Source of the DNA: Flavobacterium cupriresistens
Lineage (GTDB): Bacteria; Bacteroidota; Bacteroidia; Flavobacteriales; Flavobacteriaceae
Direction: 5' to 3'
Assembly: GCF_020911925.1 (NCBI RefSeq)
Contig: NZ_CP087134.1
Location: 4,650,001-4,714,000 of the forward strand
DNA length: 64,000 bases
A program made the position numbers and the translations under genes. Of this stretch, positions 42,428 through 53,171 are shown one piece after another. The notes beneath the pieces were generated by a model. The model was not told where the DNA came from. It saw only the letters and a program-made list of their open reading frames with translations, and did no database searches. How positions within the stretch are numbered: position 1 is the stretch's first letter; every line of letters starts with the position of its first letter.

Positions 42428-45259
42428 TTGAGATCATTTTATAAAAGAATTTTCTTCGTTTTAGTTTTATTCAATTCAGTAAAACAATATGCGCAACATC
42501 AATCTAAGATGGAAGTGGCTGTAAACCTTGAACTAAAAACTTTAAATGTAAAACAGGATATTGTTTTTTACAATACTTCCAATGACACTTTAGATTCAAT
42601 TGTTTTAAATGATTGGAATAATGCTTTTTCTAATAAAAACACGCCACTTGCCAGGCTATTTTCTGATGAATTTTATCGTGGTTTTCATCTGGCCAACGAC
42701 CAAGAAAGGGGAAATACTACAATTCTGAATTTACTCGATGCTAATGACATGGCTTTTGAATGGGAAAGAACCGAGAGAAATCCTGACTTTATCGTGGTGA
42801 AACTAAAGCAAAAACTACTCCCGAATCAAAAAGTTGAGCTTCATCTTAGTTATATTTCTAAGGTTCCAAGCGATAAATTCACTCATTATGGTTTTGATCA
42901 AAATGGTGGAATGAACCTTAAAAACTGGTTTTTGAGTCCCGCCCGATATGAAAATCACACTTTTATAAAATACAATAATTTTAATCTGGATGATATTGTA
43001 AATGCTGCTAGTGCTTATGAAATTGCAATAAAAATTCCGAATACGTATTCGATTACAACCGACTTAAATTCGATTACTACAGATCTTACAAATCCACAAT
43101 CGACTACCTATACTTTTTCCGGAACCAACAGAACTGATTTTAATTTGTTTATCGAAAAGCAAAATAGTTTCAAAAGCTATGAGAATGGCTCCATTGAAAT
43201 TCTTTCTAATCTAAAAAACAAAAAACTTAACGATATCCAAAAAGCGATTGTCATAAACAAGGTAGTCACTTTTGCAAACAACTTTATTGGCACCTATCCA
43301 CATCAAAAAATCACCGTTTCTCAAACCGATTATGACCGAAATCCTTTTTACGGGTTAAATCAGTTACCGTCTTTTATCAGTCCATTTTCAGATGAATTTA
43401 TCTTCGAGATCACCTTCTTAAAGACTTATTTAAACAATTATCTCAAGAATAGTCTCCGTTTAGACTCCAGAAAAGACAACTGGATTCAGGACGGTATTCA
43501 GATCTATGCCATGATGAAATACATGGACGAAAACCATATGGATCAAAAAATGCTTGGAAGTCTTTCGAACATGAGACTTTTTAAGAGTTACAATATTGCT
43601 AATCTGACTTTTAACGAGCAATACAGCTATTATTATATGCTGATGGCTCGTAAAAATCTGGATCAGCCACTTGGAGACCCAAAAAATACATTGATAAAAT
43701 TCAACGAGCAGATTGCCAGTAAATATCGCGCGGGTTTAAGTTTAAGTTATTTAGACAACTATCTAAATCATGACATTGTCCCTAAAAGTGTTCAGGAATT
43801 TTATGATTTAAATAAAAAACAACAAGTTAACAGATTTGATTTCGAAAAAATACTAACTCAAAACAGTCCTAAAAAAATCGATTGGTTTTTCAAAACCATT
43901 ATTGATTCCCGTGATATTATTGATTACAAATTTTCGAATGTCACCAGAACCAAAGACAGCATACAATTTTCGATAAGAAACCGAACAGGCAACTTTGTCC
44001 CAATTCCGGTTTATGGAATTAAAAAAAACGAAGTTGTTTTCAAAAAATGGATTGAGCCTTCAAGTAACGACTCGATTTATCATTTTAACAGAAACAAAGC
44101 CGACAAAATAGTTTTGAATTATGACAATGAGGTTCCAGAATACAACTTAAGAAACAACTGGAAATCTCTAAAAAGTCTGGTGATCACCAACCGTCCAATA
44201 AAATTTAATTTCGCAAAAGATCTTGAAGATCCGTATTACAATCAGATTTTATATGTTCCAACGCTTACCTATAATTATTATGATGGTCTAACGCCCGGAA
44301 TGCGTTTTCACAACAAAACCATTTTAGACAAACCGTTTACCTTCGACATTAATCCGGCTTATTCTATTAATGCCGGTACTTTATCCGGTTCTTCTGCTTT
44401 TTCGTTAAATCATTATTATCGAAACAGTACACTTTATAATGTTAGATATTCCATTAGCCAAAATTATTTTCATTACGCACCGGATGCCACTTATTTCAGA
44501 TTAAATCCGATGGTACAGCTTAGAATTCGTGAAGAAAATTTCAGAGACAACCGAAAACAACTTATTCTGGTTCGTCAAGTTATTGTAAATCGCGAAGCAA
44601 GTAAATACATTACTGATAATTCAAATCCGAATTATTCTGTTTTTAACGCTCGTTATATGAATACCAAAACAGAATTGGTCGATCATTTTAGTTTTATGAC
44701 CGATGTTCAATTTTCAAGCGGATTCGGAAAACTGGCCGGAGAAATCGAATACAGAAGATTATTTGAAAATAATCGAAAGCTAAACTTACGTGTATATGCC
44801 GGAAGCTTCTTATACAACAGGACTGATTCTGATTATTTTAGTTTTGGATTAGACCGCCCAACCGATTATATGTTTGATTATAATTTTTTAGGCCGTTCTG
44901 AAAGTACCGGAATTTTCAGCCAACAATACGTAATAGCCGAAGGTGGTTTTAAATCTAAAATAGAACCACGATACGCAAATCAATGGATGGCGACGCTAAA
45001 TGCAAGTTATTCGATTTGGAATTGGATTGAGGCTTACGGTGACATCGGTTTCATGCAAAACAAACATCAAACCACAGACTTTGCATATGATAGTGGAATC
45101 CGCTTAAATCTGGTTCCGGATTACTTCGAATTGTATTTTCCGATCTATTCTAATAATGGTTGGGAGGTTGCGCAAAAAAATTATGACGAAAAAATACGAT
45201 TTGTTGTTACTTTTTCTCCCAAAACATTAGTCAATCTTTTTACCCGAAAATGGTTTTAA
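42428..45259 (+). CDS. M1-like aminopeptidase-fold protein lacking the zinc site
   Basis: 943 residues. The TTG start precedes a signal-like segment (about 6-23); the next Met (28) would remove it. The N-terminal half follows the M1 peptidase plan: a beta domain with HLSYISKVP, then YPHQKITVSQTDYDRNPFYGLNQLPSF. Where HExxH would be, the text is EFIFEITFLKTYLNNY, and the second zinc ligand NEG is replaced by WIQDGIQIY. The usual GAMEN is also absent. It is therefore probably not a metallopeptidase. The C-terminal 350 residues are strand-rich and end in KWF, perhaps a surface or outer-membrane-linked domain. Confidence 0.75.
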   Translation: MRSFYKRIFFVLVLFNSVKQYAQHQSKMEVAVNLELKTLNVKQDIVFYNTSNDTLDSIVLNDWNNAFSNKNTPLARLFSDEFYRGFHLANDQERGNTTILNLLDANDMAFEWERTERNPDFIVVKLKQKLLPNQKVELHLSYISKVPSDKFTHYGFDQNGGMNLKNWFLSPARYENHTFIKYNNFNLDDIVNAASAYEIAIKIPNTYSITTDLNSITTDLTNPQSTTYTFSGTNRTDFNLFIEKQNSFKSYENGSIEILSNLKNKKLNDIQKAIVINKVVTFANNFIGTYPHQKITVSQTDYDRNPFYGLNQLPSFISPFSDEFIFEITFLKTYLNNYLKNSLRLDSRKDNWIQDGIQIYAMMKYMDENHMDQKMLGSLSNMRLFKSYNIANLTFNEQYSYYYMLMARKNLDQPLGDPKNTLIKFNEQIASKYRAGLSLSYLDNYLNHDIVPKSVQEFYDLNKKQQVNRFDFEKILTQNSPKKIDWFFKTIIDSRDIIDYKFSNVTRTKDSIQFSIRNRTGNFVPIPVYGIKKNEVVFKKWIEPSSNDSIYHFNRNKADKIVLNYDNEVPEYNLRNNWKSLKSLVITNRPIKFNFAKDLEDPYYNQILYVPTLTYNYYDGLTPGMRFHNKTILDKPFTFDINPAYSINAGTLSGSSAFSLNHYYRNSTLYNVRYSISQNYFHYAPDATYFRLNPMVQLRIREENFRDNRKQLILVRQVIVNREASKYITDNSNPNYSVFNARYMNTKTELVDHFSFMTDVQFSSGFGKLAGEIEYRRLFENNRKLNLRVYAGSFLYNRTDSDYFSFGLDRPTDYMFDYNFLGRSESTGIFSQQYVIAEGGFKSKIEPRYANQWMATLNASYSIWNWIEAYGDIGFMQNKHQTTDFAYDSGIRLNLVPDYFELYFPIYSNNGWEVAQKNYDEKIRFVVTFSPKTLVNLFTRKWF

Positions 45260-45413
45260 TTGAATAAATTTTAAATAAAAACATAAATTATTACCACTAA
45301 AATCACAAAATCATTAAACATTCAATAAAAAAACCCTAGTGTTTTAGCAATTTAATTATTAATAATTAAATTATATTTACTTTAATGAATTATGATTATT
45401 GATACTTTTTAAG

Positions 45414-45421
45414 TAATTTTG
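45414..45421 (+). promoter_or_regulatory. -7 element TAATTTTG of the E1 gene
   Basis: TAnnTTTG match 26 bp before the ATG at 45448. Confidence 0.5.
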
Positions 45422-45447
45422 TCGCCTAACATGACCCATTCCAGATT

Positions 45448-47859
45448 ATGATTAAAGAAAAAAACAATTCTACATTGACTTTCGAAGATTTCAAAACTGA
45501 GGTGTTAAACGATTACAAAATTGCTGTAACCAGCCGCGAATGTAGTCTTTTAGGGCGTAAAGAAGTATTGACAGGAAAGGCCAAATTCGGAATATTTGGT
45601 GACGGAAAAGAGGTTCCACAGCTTGCTATGGCCAAAGCTTTTAAAAACGGTGATTTCCGTTCCGGATACTATCGCGATCAAACCTTTATGATGGCTATTG
45701 GAGAATTAACTCCAAAACAATTTTTTGCCGGTTTATACGGTCACACTGATATAGATTTTGATCCAATGTCTGCGGGCAGGCAAATGGGTGGTCACTTTGT
45801 AACACACAGTTTAAACGAAGACGGCTCTTGGAAAGATTTAACAAAACAAAAAAATTCAAGTTCAGATATATCTCCTACTGCAGGGCAAATGCCAAGATTA
45901 CTTGGTTTGGCACAAGCATCAAAAATTTACAGAAACGTTGACGGAATCACTGTCAAAGACAAATTCTCTGTTAATGGTAATGAAGTAGCCTGGGGAACAA
46001 TTGGAAATGCAAGTACTTCTGAAGGTTTATTTTTTGAAACTATAAATGCTGCCGGAGTTTTACAAGTTCCGATGGTTATGAGTGTTTGGGATGATGAATA
46101 CGGAATTTCGGTTCACGCAAGACATCAAACCACTAAAGAAAACATTTCTGAGATCTTAAAAGGATACCAACGTGATGAAGATGCAAAAGGATATGAAATT
46201 TTCAGAGTAAAAGGCTGGGATTATGCCGAACTGGTTTCGACTTATGAAAGAGCCGCAGCAATTGCACGTGAAGAACATGTACCGGTTTTAATTCACGTAA
46301 ATGAATTAACACAACCTCAAGGACACTCTACTTCAGGATCACACGAGCGTTACAAAAATGCCGAAAGACTGGCTTGGGAAAGAGATTTCGATTGTATTCG
46401 TCAAATGCGTTTATGGATGATTGCTGTCAATGTTGCTTCTCCTGAAGAATTAGCTGAAATTGATTTTGAAATTAAAAAAGAAATCCTTGACGCTAAAAAA
46501 GATGCTTGGAATTCTTTTATTAATCCAATTATTGAAGATCAAAAAAATCTTTTGGTTTTATTGGAACAAATTTCAAGTGCCAGTATCAATCATAAAGATA
46601 AAATTCAGAAATACATCTCTGAATTAAGTGCTATAAAATCTCCTTTGAAAAAGGAAATGCTGGTAATCGCCAGAAAAATTCTGCGTTTTATTGAGATTCC
46701 AAACAGTAAAGTTTTATTGTCTGACTGGATTACCAATTATATCAAAACCACACAAGTAAAATTCAGCAGTAATTTACATTCTGATTCTGCCGAAAATGTA
46801 TTTTCAGTACAGAAAGTACTTCCTGAATATGATGAGAATTCAAAAGCGGACTTAGATGGCCGAATGATTCTTCGTGACAACTTCGATGCTATATTCAGTA
46901 AATATCCGGAAACATTGATCTTTGGTGAAGATGTTGGAAACATTGGTGATGTAAACCAAGGTTTAGAAGGTATGCAGGAAAAATACGGTGAACTTCGTGT
47001 TGCCGATGTTGGTATTAGAGAAGCAACCATTATTGGTCAGGGAATTGGAATGGCCTTAAGAGGTTTACGTCCGATTGCTGAGATTCAATATTTAGATTAT
47101 TTATTGTACGCTATTCAGATCATGAGTGATGATTTGGCAACTTTACAATACAGAACGGTTGGAAAACAAAAAGCCCCATTAATTATCAGAACTCGCGGAC
47201 ACCGTTTAGAAGGTATCTGGCACTCTGGTTCTCCGATGGGAATGATTATCAACGCAATTCGTGGAATTCACGTTTTGGTTCCAAGAAACATGACTCAGGC
47301 AGCCGGTTTCTATAACGCTCTTTTAGAATGTGACGAACCTGCTTTAGTGATCGAATGTTTGAATGGGTACCGTTTAAAAGAAAAAACACCACTTAATTTT
47401 GGAGAATTCAAAACACCAATCGGAGTAGTTGAAACACTAAAAGAAGGGGCAGATATTACTTTAGTTTCTTACGGATCTACCTTGAGATTGGTAGAACAAG
47501 CTGCAATTGAATTACTAGAATTAGGTATTGATTGTGAAGTAATCGATATTCAGTCTTTACTTCCGTTTGATATTAATAAAGATATTGTAAAAAGTATCGC
47601 CAAAACAAATCGTCTTTTAGTAATCGATGAAGATGTTCCAGGTGGTGCTTCAGCATTTATTTTACAGCAAATTCTGGAAGAACAGGATGCCTACAAATAT
47701 CTGGACAGCAAACCACAGACTTTAGCTTCAAAAGCACACAGACCTGCTTACGGAACAGATGGGGATTATTTCTCTAAACCTTCTGCCGAAGATATTTTCG
47801 AAAAGGTATATACGATGATGAATGAAGTTAATCCTTCTAAATATCCTAATTTATACTAG
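45448..47859 (+). CDS. Fused alpha/beta E1 component of branched-chain 2-oxo acid dehydrogenase
   Basis: 803 residues. The alpha half has YRDQTFMMAIG, SAGRQMGGHF and the thiamine-diphosphate motif GTIGNASTSEG with the downstream N (about 185-215). The beta half begins near residue 465 and has GEDVGNIGDVNQGLEG, EIQYLDYLLYAIQ, HSGSPMGMIINA and the C-terminal transketolase domain LVSYGSTLRLV. It decarboxylates branched-chain 2-oxo acids and passes the acyl group to an E2 that is not encoded here. In Bacteroidota this complex supplies primers for iso-fatty acids. Monocistronic. Confidence 0.9.
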   Translation: MIKEKNNSTLTFEDFKTEVLNDYKIAVTSRECSLLGRKEVLTGKAKFGIFGDGKEVPQLAMAKAFKNGDFRSGYYRDQTFMMAIGELTPKQFFAGLYGHTDIDFDPMSAGRQMGGHFVTHSLNEDGSWKDLTKQKNSSSDISPTAGQMPRLLGLAQASKIYRNVDGITVKDKFSVNGNEVAWGTIGNASTSEGLFFETINAAGVLQVPMVMSVWDDEYGISVHARHQTTKENISEILKGYQRDEDAKGYEIFRVKGWDYAELVSTYERAAAIAREEHVPVLIHVNELTQPQGHSTSGSHERYKNAERLAWERDFDCIRQMRLWMIAVNVASPEELAEIDFEIKKEILDAKKDAWNSFINPIIEDQKNLLVLLEQISSASINHKDKIQKYISELSAIKSPLKKEMLVIARKILRFIEIPNSKVLLSDWITNYIKTTQVKFSSNLHSDSAENVFSVQKVLPEYDENSKADLDGRMILRDNFDAIFSKYPETLIFGEDVGNIGDVNQGLEGMQEKYGELRVADVGIREATIIGQGIGMALRGLRPIAEIQYLDYLLYAIQIMSDDLATLQYRTVGKQKAPLIIRTRGHRLEGIWHSGSPMGMIINAIRGIHVLVPRNMTQAAGFYNALLECDEPALVIECLNGYRLKEKTPLNFGEFKTPIGVVETLKEGADITLVSYGSTLRLVEQAAIELLELGIDCEVIDIQSLLPFDINKDIVKSIAKTNRLLVIDEDVPGGASAFILQQILEEQDAYKYLDSKPQTLASKAHRPAYGTDGDYFSKPSAEDIFEKVYTMMNEVNPSKYPNLY

Positions 47860-47870
47860 GACCTATATTA

Positions 47871-47914
47871 AAAAAATACCCGACAAGTTTTAAAAAACCA
47901 GTCGGGTATTTTTT
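47871..47914. terminator. Bidirectional terminator
   Basis: AAAAAATACCCGAC and GTCGGGTATTTTTT form a perfect 14-bp stem between convergent genes. Confidence 0.88.
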
Positions 47915-48041
47915 TATCTTTTTTTTGGCATCTAACTCTCCTATTTACTGCTTACCAAAAGTTCAATCAGTCAAAAATAGGTCTACATTTTACCAGTAAC
48001 TAAAAACGCATTTTTTCCTCTGCATTTTTTTTATGAAAATA

Positions 48042-48815
48042 TTATCTTATATTTTCAAATATTTTTCTGTTATTTAATGGCTGTATGACACGGAAATTTT
48101 CTTTACTGTAATTTCCTTGATAGTTCTTAAATTGATCATTTGTCATTTCAATCTGGTTTTTAAACACAAACCAAGTTAAAGGGCCTTCGTTTAAAGTAAA
48201 ATCTAAATGAGGAGTTGTCAATGAACCACTATAAGCATAATATTTATTCGTATCAACAGGCAATAGTGTATTCAAATTTAACAGATTAGACAACGCATTA
48301 GTCCCTTTAAGTTTCGGAGAGCCATCAAATAAAGTTTGAAGCGAAGTATTTGCTTTTCCGTTTTTAACAAGCACTCCTAAAACTGCGTAAGCACCTTTTG
48401 AAGATTTGTGAACAAAATGAATTTCCATTACACCATATTCTCCATTAATACTGTGTTCGCTATGATAATGAAAGTGGAATTGCTGCAGTTCATATTTATT
48501 CCCCTTAATGGTTATAAAATTATCTGTCTTATCTGCCTGTGATAAATTTACTTTTAAATTGTCTTCTGTATTCTCTATATTACTTAAAGTTATTGCGCCA
48601 TAATGAATAACAGGATCTAATGTACTTATCTTCTCGGTAAAAGATGCATTTATATTAATGGGAGTTTGTCCATCGATATTAGCTGTACCTAATGGCTTAT
48701 CCTGATTCACTAAACTCTCCGGAAACTCTTTAACAAAATTCTCCAAATGATCGTCACTCTTGCTGCAAGAAACAAAAGTAATTGTTACTAATAAAAGTAA
48801 GGCTATTTTTTTCAT
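48042..48815 (-). CDS. Alpha-type carbonic anhydrase, lipoprotein
   Basis: About 257 residues from ATG 48815. The upstream in-frame ATG at 48854 would add 13 residues before the lipoprotein signal MKKIALLLLVTITFVSC. The zinc ligands are in QQFHFHYHSEHS (two His) and MEIHFVH (third His). SLTTPHLDFTLNEGPLTWFVF carries the TTPP/substrate-gate region, here TTPH. It hydrates CO2 reversibly in the periplasm, probably membrane-anchored. Convergent with the E1 gene. Confidence 0.9.
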   Translation of the reverse strand: MKKIALLLLVTITFVSCSKSDDHLENFVKEFPESLVNQDKPLGTANIDGQTPININASFTEKISTLDPVIHYGAITLSNIENTEDNLKVNLSQADKTDNFITIKGNKYELQQFHFHYHSEHSINGEYGVMEIHFVHKSSKGAYAVLGVLVKNGKANTSLQTLFDGSPKLKGTNALSNLLNLNTLLPVDTNKYYAYSGSLTTPHLDFTLNEGPLTWFVFKNQIEMTNDQFKNYQGNYSKENFRVIQPLNNRKIFENIR

Positions 48816-48854
48816 ATCTAAATATTTGTATTTATTTGATACGAAAAAAAACAA

Positions 48855-49159
48855 AATGCTTCATTAAGCTTAACAAAAACATACAACTGTTTATATCTAA
48901 TTAACAACTGTCTTTATGTTTTTTATATTTCTATTTTTAGGTTTTTAAATTTCAAAAAGCTTGTGAGAGATATTCTTAAGATTGAAGGGGCAAAACTGAA
49001 GAGGTACAGAATTGTAGAAGTTAGTAAAAGCAGAAAAAGTCTTGCGACTCTTCTACTTTACCTTCTGGATATTTATTGCTGTATGATAGAATGAGTATTA
49101 CACTCAAAACTTCATTTTTAGTTTTCCTTATTTTTAATTTAGTTTCTTACAACAAAAAA
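48855..49159. other. 305-bp spacer with a doubtful small ORF
   Basis: GTG at 48963 opens a 43-codon frame to TGA at 49094. It starts MRDILKIEGAKLKRYRI, which recalls the MxxILxIxG leader of flavobacterial bacteriocin-like or natural-product precursor peptides, but it has no GG cleavage site. It is more likely a decayed relic or chance. Otherwise no feature. Confidence 0.25.
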
Positions 49160-49894
49160 CTATTTGGCACTCAAAATAGCTCTGGCTTTTTCTAAATCTT
49201 CGGCTGTATCAATTCCAATACCAACATGAGTCGTCTCTACCATTTTGATTCGTTTTCCGAATTCCAGATAACGAAGCTGTTCTAGTTTCTCAGAAGCTTC
49301 TAAAGATTTCATTGGCAGACTATAAAAATCCAACAGAGCCTGCTTTCTAAACGCATAAATCCCAATATGCTGAAAATAACGTACCCCAACATCTTTATCT
49401 CTTGGATACGGAATCACAGAGCGCGAAAAATACAAGGCAAATTGCGATTGATCTACCACCACTTTTACATTATTCGGGTTATTGATTTCTTCCTCATCTG
49501 TAATTTCACGCATTAATGAAGCCAAATCAACTTTACGATCGGGATCATTTTTAAAAGCATTTAAAACCTGCTCTAAAGGCGCTGCTTCCGTAAAAGGCTC
49601 GTCCCCTTGCACATTCACCACAATATCTACATCCAGATTAGCTACCGCTTCTGCAATTCGGTCGCTTCCTGATTCGTGTTCTTTGATGCTCATAATGGCT
49701 TTCCCACCATTAGAAACAATTTCATCAAAGATCAAATCCGAATCGGTCACCACAAAAACATCTTCAAATAATTGAGTGGCAACTGCGGCTTCATAAGTTC
49801 TTAAAATAACGGTTTTACCTCCCAAATCCTGCATTAGTTTGGCTGGAAATCGTGTAGAAGCGTAACGTGCCGGAATAACTGCTATTATTTTCAT
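49160..49894 (-). CDS. kdsB: 3-deoxy-manno-octulosonate cytidylyltransferase
   Basis: 244 residues, family length. The nucleotide-binding N-terminus is [15 protein letters not shown] (about 6-20). NVQGDEPF binds metal and substrate, and [12 protein letters not shown] and [10 protein letters not shown] are conserved. It activates Kdo as CMP-Kdo for lipopolysaccharide core synthesis, in the cytoplasm. Monocistronic. Confidence 0.96.
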   Translation of the reverse strand: MKIIAVIPARYASTRFPAKLMQDLGGKTVILRTYEAAVATQLFEDVFVVTDSDLIFDEIVSNGGKAIMSIKEHESGSDRIAEAVANLDVDIVVNVQGDEPFTEAAPLEQVLNAFKNDPDRKVDLASLMREITDEEEINNPNNVKVVVDQSQFALYFSRSVIPYPRDKDVGVRYFQHIGIYAFRKQALLDFYSLPMKSLEASEKLEQLRYLEFGKRIKMVETTHVGIGIDTAEDLEKARAILSAK

Positions 49895-50080
49895 TTTGAT
49901 CTTGTAATTTAGGTTGGAATATAGAAAACAAATATACCTATTCGGTCGCAGGTTTTAAAAATATATTTACAACATACTATTCAAAAAATTCTAACAAATT
50001 CCCTAAACAATTATCATTTAATATCTTACAAAATAAATTTTCGCATGCAAAAAATAATTATTTTTATGCAAAAAAAAATT

Positions 50081-51418
50081 ATGACACAAACATTCCGTTT
50101 TATTTTATTTTCTTTCTTTCTGATCAGTACCAGTGTTTTTTCACAAAAAACAAACTCTCCAATCTTAAATTCATTTTCAGATCGTGTCTTTAAAGGCGAA
50201 GGTTATCAGCCCATTGGTGATCTCAAATGGAAATTTAAAACGGAAGGCAAAATTTTCTCCTCTCCAATTACAAAAAATGGAATTGTATACGTTGGCAGTG
50301 AGGACGGCAATTTTTATGCGCTTGATGAAAAAACCGGAAAAGAAAAATGGAAATTTAAAACCAATGGCGCTGTTCACAGTTCACCAAGTATTTATGAAAA
50401 TACCATCTACTTTGGAAGTTTTGACGGTTATTATTATGCCGTAAATCTAACAACCGGAAAACAACTTTGGAAATTTAAAACAGCAGGCGAACATTGGTAC
50501 CAGGAAATGGGAATATTGGGGTTGAAACCACACGATATGGTAATGGATGAATTATGGGATTTTTATTTGTCATCTCCGGTTGTCTATAAAAACAATAAAT
50601 CAACTTTGGTTATATTCGGAAGCAGCGACGGAAATGTCTATGCCGTTGATGCCAAAAAAGGAAATCTAAACTGGAAATTCAAAACCAATGCTGCTGTTCA
50701 CAGTACGCCGGTTATAAACAAAAACACTTTATATATTGGGAGTTGGGACGCTGATTTGTATGCCCTAAATTGTGATACCGGAAAAGAAAAATGGAAATTC
50801 GAAACTCAAAAAAAAGTAGGTTTCAAAGGCATCCAATCTTCTGTTGCCGTTGCCAATGGCATGGTTTATCTTAGCGCCAGAGACCCTTACATTTTTGCCG
50901 TAGACGCCGAAACCGGAAAATTAGAATGGAAATATGACGCGGAAAACTCCTGGATATTAAGTACGGCTGTGATTCTGAACAACATTCTTTACGTAGGAAC
51001 GTCTGACACCTATGCTTTGCTGGCTTTAGACTCAAAAACAGGAAAAGAATTATCGCGCTTTGAAACCAAAGGGTATGTGTATGGAACACCTGCAATAGCG
51101 GGCAACACGGCCTATTTCGGGGATTTTACAGGGAATTTCTTTGCGCTTAACCTACTTTCTTCCGGAAAAGAATTCAGCTCCATAAGTACTGAAAGCAGAA
51201 AAGAAAACGCTGCCAAAATTTTAAAAGACGATAAATTAGATGCTGTCTATGCGGCTAAGGGTGCCGATTTATCTCTTTACAGCGAAAACAAAAAGGTTAT
51301 GGATGAATTTTACAAACTTGGCTCCATAGTTTCATCCCCGTTTATAAGTAATAAAACCGTTTACTTTGGCAGTGCTGATGGTTATTTATATGCGTATCAT
51401 TTACAGAAAAGTAAATAA
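50081..51418 (+). CDS. Exported PQQ-type beta-propeller repeat protein
   Basis: About 445 residues from ATG 50081. An earlier in-frame ATG at 50045 gives a lysine-rich extension ahead of the signal peptide. The signal TFRFILFSFFLISTSVFSQ is followed by at least six repeats of the form LYALDxxTGKExWKFKT, each forming one propeller blade. No cofactor-ligating dehydrogenase residues were identified, so a scaffold or BamB-like role is as likely as an enzyme. Periplasmic or outer-membrane associated. Confidence 0.85.
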   Translation: MTQTFRFILFSFFLISTSVFSQKTNSPILNSFSDRVFKGEGYQPIGDLKWKFKTEGKIFSSPITKNGIVYVGSEDGNFYALDEKTGKEKWKFKTNGAVHSSPSIYENTIYFGSFDGYYYAVNLTTGKQLWKFKTAGEHWYQEMGILGLKPHDMVMDELWDFYLSSPVVYKNNKSTLVIFGSSDGNVYAVDAKKGNLNWKFKTNAAVHSTPVINKNTLYIGSWDADLYALNCDTGKEKWKFETQKKVGFKGIQSSVAVANGMVYLSARDPYIFAVDAETGKLEWKYDAENSWILSTAVILNNILYVGTSDTYALLALDSKTGKELSRFETKGYVYGTPAIAGNTAYFGDFTGNFFALNLLSSGKEFSSISTESRKENAAKILKDDKLDAVYAAKGADLSLYSENKKVMDEFYKLGSIVSSPFISNKTVYFGSADGYLYAYHLQKSK

Positions 51419-51441
51419 ATTTTAAATAATTATAATTATAG

Positions 51442-51470
51442 ACCTGACAGGTTTTAAAAATCTGTCAGGT
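51442..51470. terminator. Hairpin between convergent genes
   Basis: ACCTGACAG, 11-base loop, CTGTCAGGT; the T tract is weak. Confidence 0.6.
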
Positions 51471-51493
51471 ATGATTTTGAAAAATAAATTAAA

Positions 51494-52918
51494 CTATTCT
51501 ACAAAACTCTCGTCTTTAAAACCAATTAAATAGAGTTTATTTTTAGCACGTGTCATAGCAGTATACAACCATCTGATATAATCGCGATCAATTCCGTTTG
51601 GCAAATAGGGTTGCTCTATAAAAACCGTATCCCACTGCCCTCCTTGCGATTTATGACAGGTAATGGCGTACGAGAATTTCACCTGCAAACCATTAAAATA
51701 TTCGTTGTTTTTTACCTTTTGAAATTTCTTGTACTTGGTGGTTTCTTCCTCATAATCTTTCATCACCTCTTCGTACAAACGATTTGAATCTTCATAGGTT
51801 AATGAAGGAGATTCACTTTTAATAGTATCCAAAATTAAAACGGTTTCAAAAGGCTTTTGATCCGGATAATCGACCATTCTGATTTTTACTTTCGCAAAAT
51901 TGAATCCGTATAACTCTCGGATTCCAAAAAGCTCCAGCACTTCAATAATATCACCATTGGCAATAAAACCGGCTTCATCGGTTTCTTTGAGCCAGAAGTA
52001 ATTGTTCTTTACCACCATCAGGAAATCTCCAACCGAAAGTTCGCTTTCTTTAAACAAAATCCGGGTTCTAATCTGTTCATTGTACTGATTCGCCCTTTTG
52101 TTGGAACGCACTATAAAGGCCGTATCCTCAATACTATAATTGCTGTACGCCGTATTTATAGCATCCTGAATATCGTAACCATCCGTAAGTCTGACGATGT
52201 CTTTGAATTTTTTTACGTTGAATTTAAATTCGGTCAAAAATGATTCTTTTAATAATTCACGTAATTCGGTAGCATTGTATAAAATCCCTGAACTTTCTTC
52301 CTGACGCATTACTTCATCAAGTTCGATATGTTCAATTTCTTTGTCGTAATGAGCACCCAAAGTATGTATATCAAGTGCCGGACTAATATCTAAGTTTACC
52401 GGAGGCAACTGAGCGGTATCTCCAAGAAGAATCATTTTACAATTGGTCCCCGAATATACATAAGAGATTAAATCGTCTAATAACGATCCATTATCATACA
52501 ATTTCGAATCCGAATTGCTGTCTGAGATCATCGAGGCCTCATCGACAATAAAAATAGTATTTTTATGCTTGTTGATTTGTTTGGTGAATGCTACTCCCCC
52601 ACCTGAAGCCTTTTTAGGAAAATAGATTTTTTTATGAATCGTGAAAGCAGGTGTATTCGAATAATTTGCAATAACCTTTGCTGCACGTCCTGTTGGCGCC
52701 AATAAAACATATTTTTTATTGATATCCCCCAAGTTGTTTACAATCGTTGAGATCACGGTTGTCTTTCCTGTTCCGGCATACCCTTTTAATACAAAAATGG
52801 TATCATTGGCCGGTTCTGTTAGGAAAATAGCGATTTTTTGAAAAAATATATCTTGTTTATAAGTTGGCGCAAACGGAAATCTTTTTTGCAAAACACCGTA
52901 AAACTGTGCTGAATTCAT
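51494..52918 (-). CDS. RecD-like ATP-dependent DNA helicase
   Basis: About 474 residues from ATG 52918; the upstream ATG at 52966 adds an atypical hydrophobic extension before MNSAQFYGVLQKRF. Walker A is GYAGTGKTTVIS, Walker B IFIVDEASMISD, motif III GDTAQLPPV. The C-terminal UvrD_C_2 part has SYAITCHKSQGGQWD and WLYTAMTRAK. A superfamily 1B helicase that acts 5' to 3' in known relatives. No RecB/RecC partners are near, so it is a stand-alone enzyme. Confidence 0.9.
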   Translation of the reverse strand: MNSAQFYGVLQKRFPFAPTYKQDIFFQKIAIFLTEPANDTIFVLKGYAGTGKTTVISTIVNNLGDINKKYVLLAPTGRAAKVIANYSNTPAFTIHKKIYFPKKASGGGVAFTKQINKHKNTIFIVDEASMISDSNSDSKLYDNGSLLDDLISYVYSGTNCKMILLGDTAQLPPVNLDISPALDIHTLGAHYDKEIEHIELDEVMRQEESSGILYNATELRELLKESFLTEFKFNVKKFKDIVRLTDGYDIQDAINTAYSNYSIEDTAFIVRSNKRANQYNEQIRTRILFKESELSVGDFLMVVKNNYFWLKETDEAGFIANGDIIEVLELFGIRELYGFNFAKVKIRMVDYPDQKPFETVLILDTIKSESPSLTYEDSNRLYEEVMKDYEEETTKYKKFQKVKNNEYFNGLQVKFSYAITCHKSQGGQWDTVFIEQPYLPNGIDRDYIRWLYTAMTRAKNKLYLIGFKDESFVE

Positions 52919-53171
52919 AGGAAAAATTTGAACTACAAAGTACGGTTTTTTTACAGTCAATGCCAATGTCTAAACTCGATTTCGGTCATAAAGTTTTCAA
53001 AAAGAGCAAAACAAAAAACAAGGCTTAATTAAAATATAACAAGGCCGTAACTTTAACAAAATGTTGTTTTTTGAAATTGCAATTATTATTGTTGCTTTTT
53101 AATTTGTAAGTTTGTCTTTTAATTAAATTCTTTCTTGACACTACAACTGGTAACGAATTGTAAATCAGATT

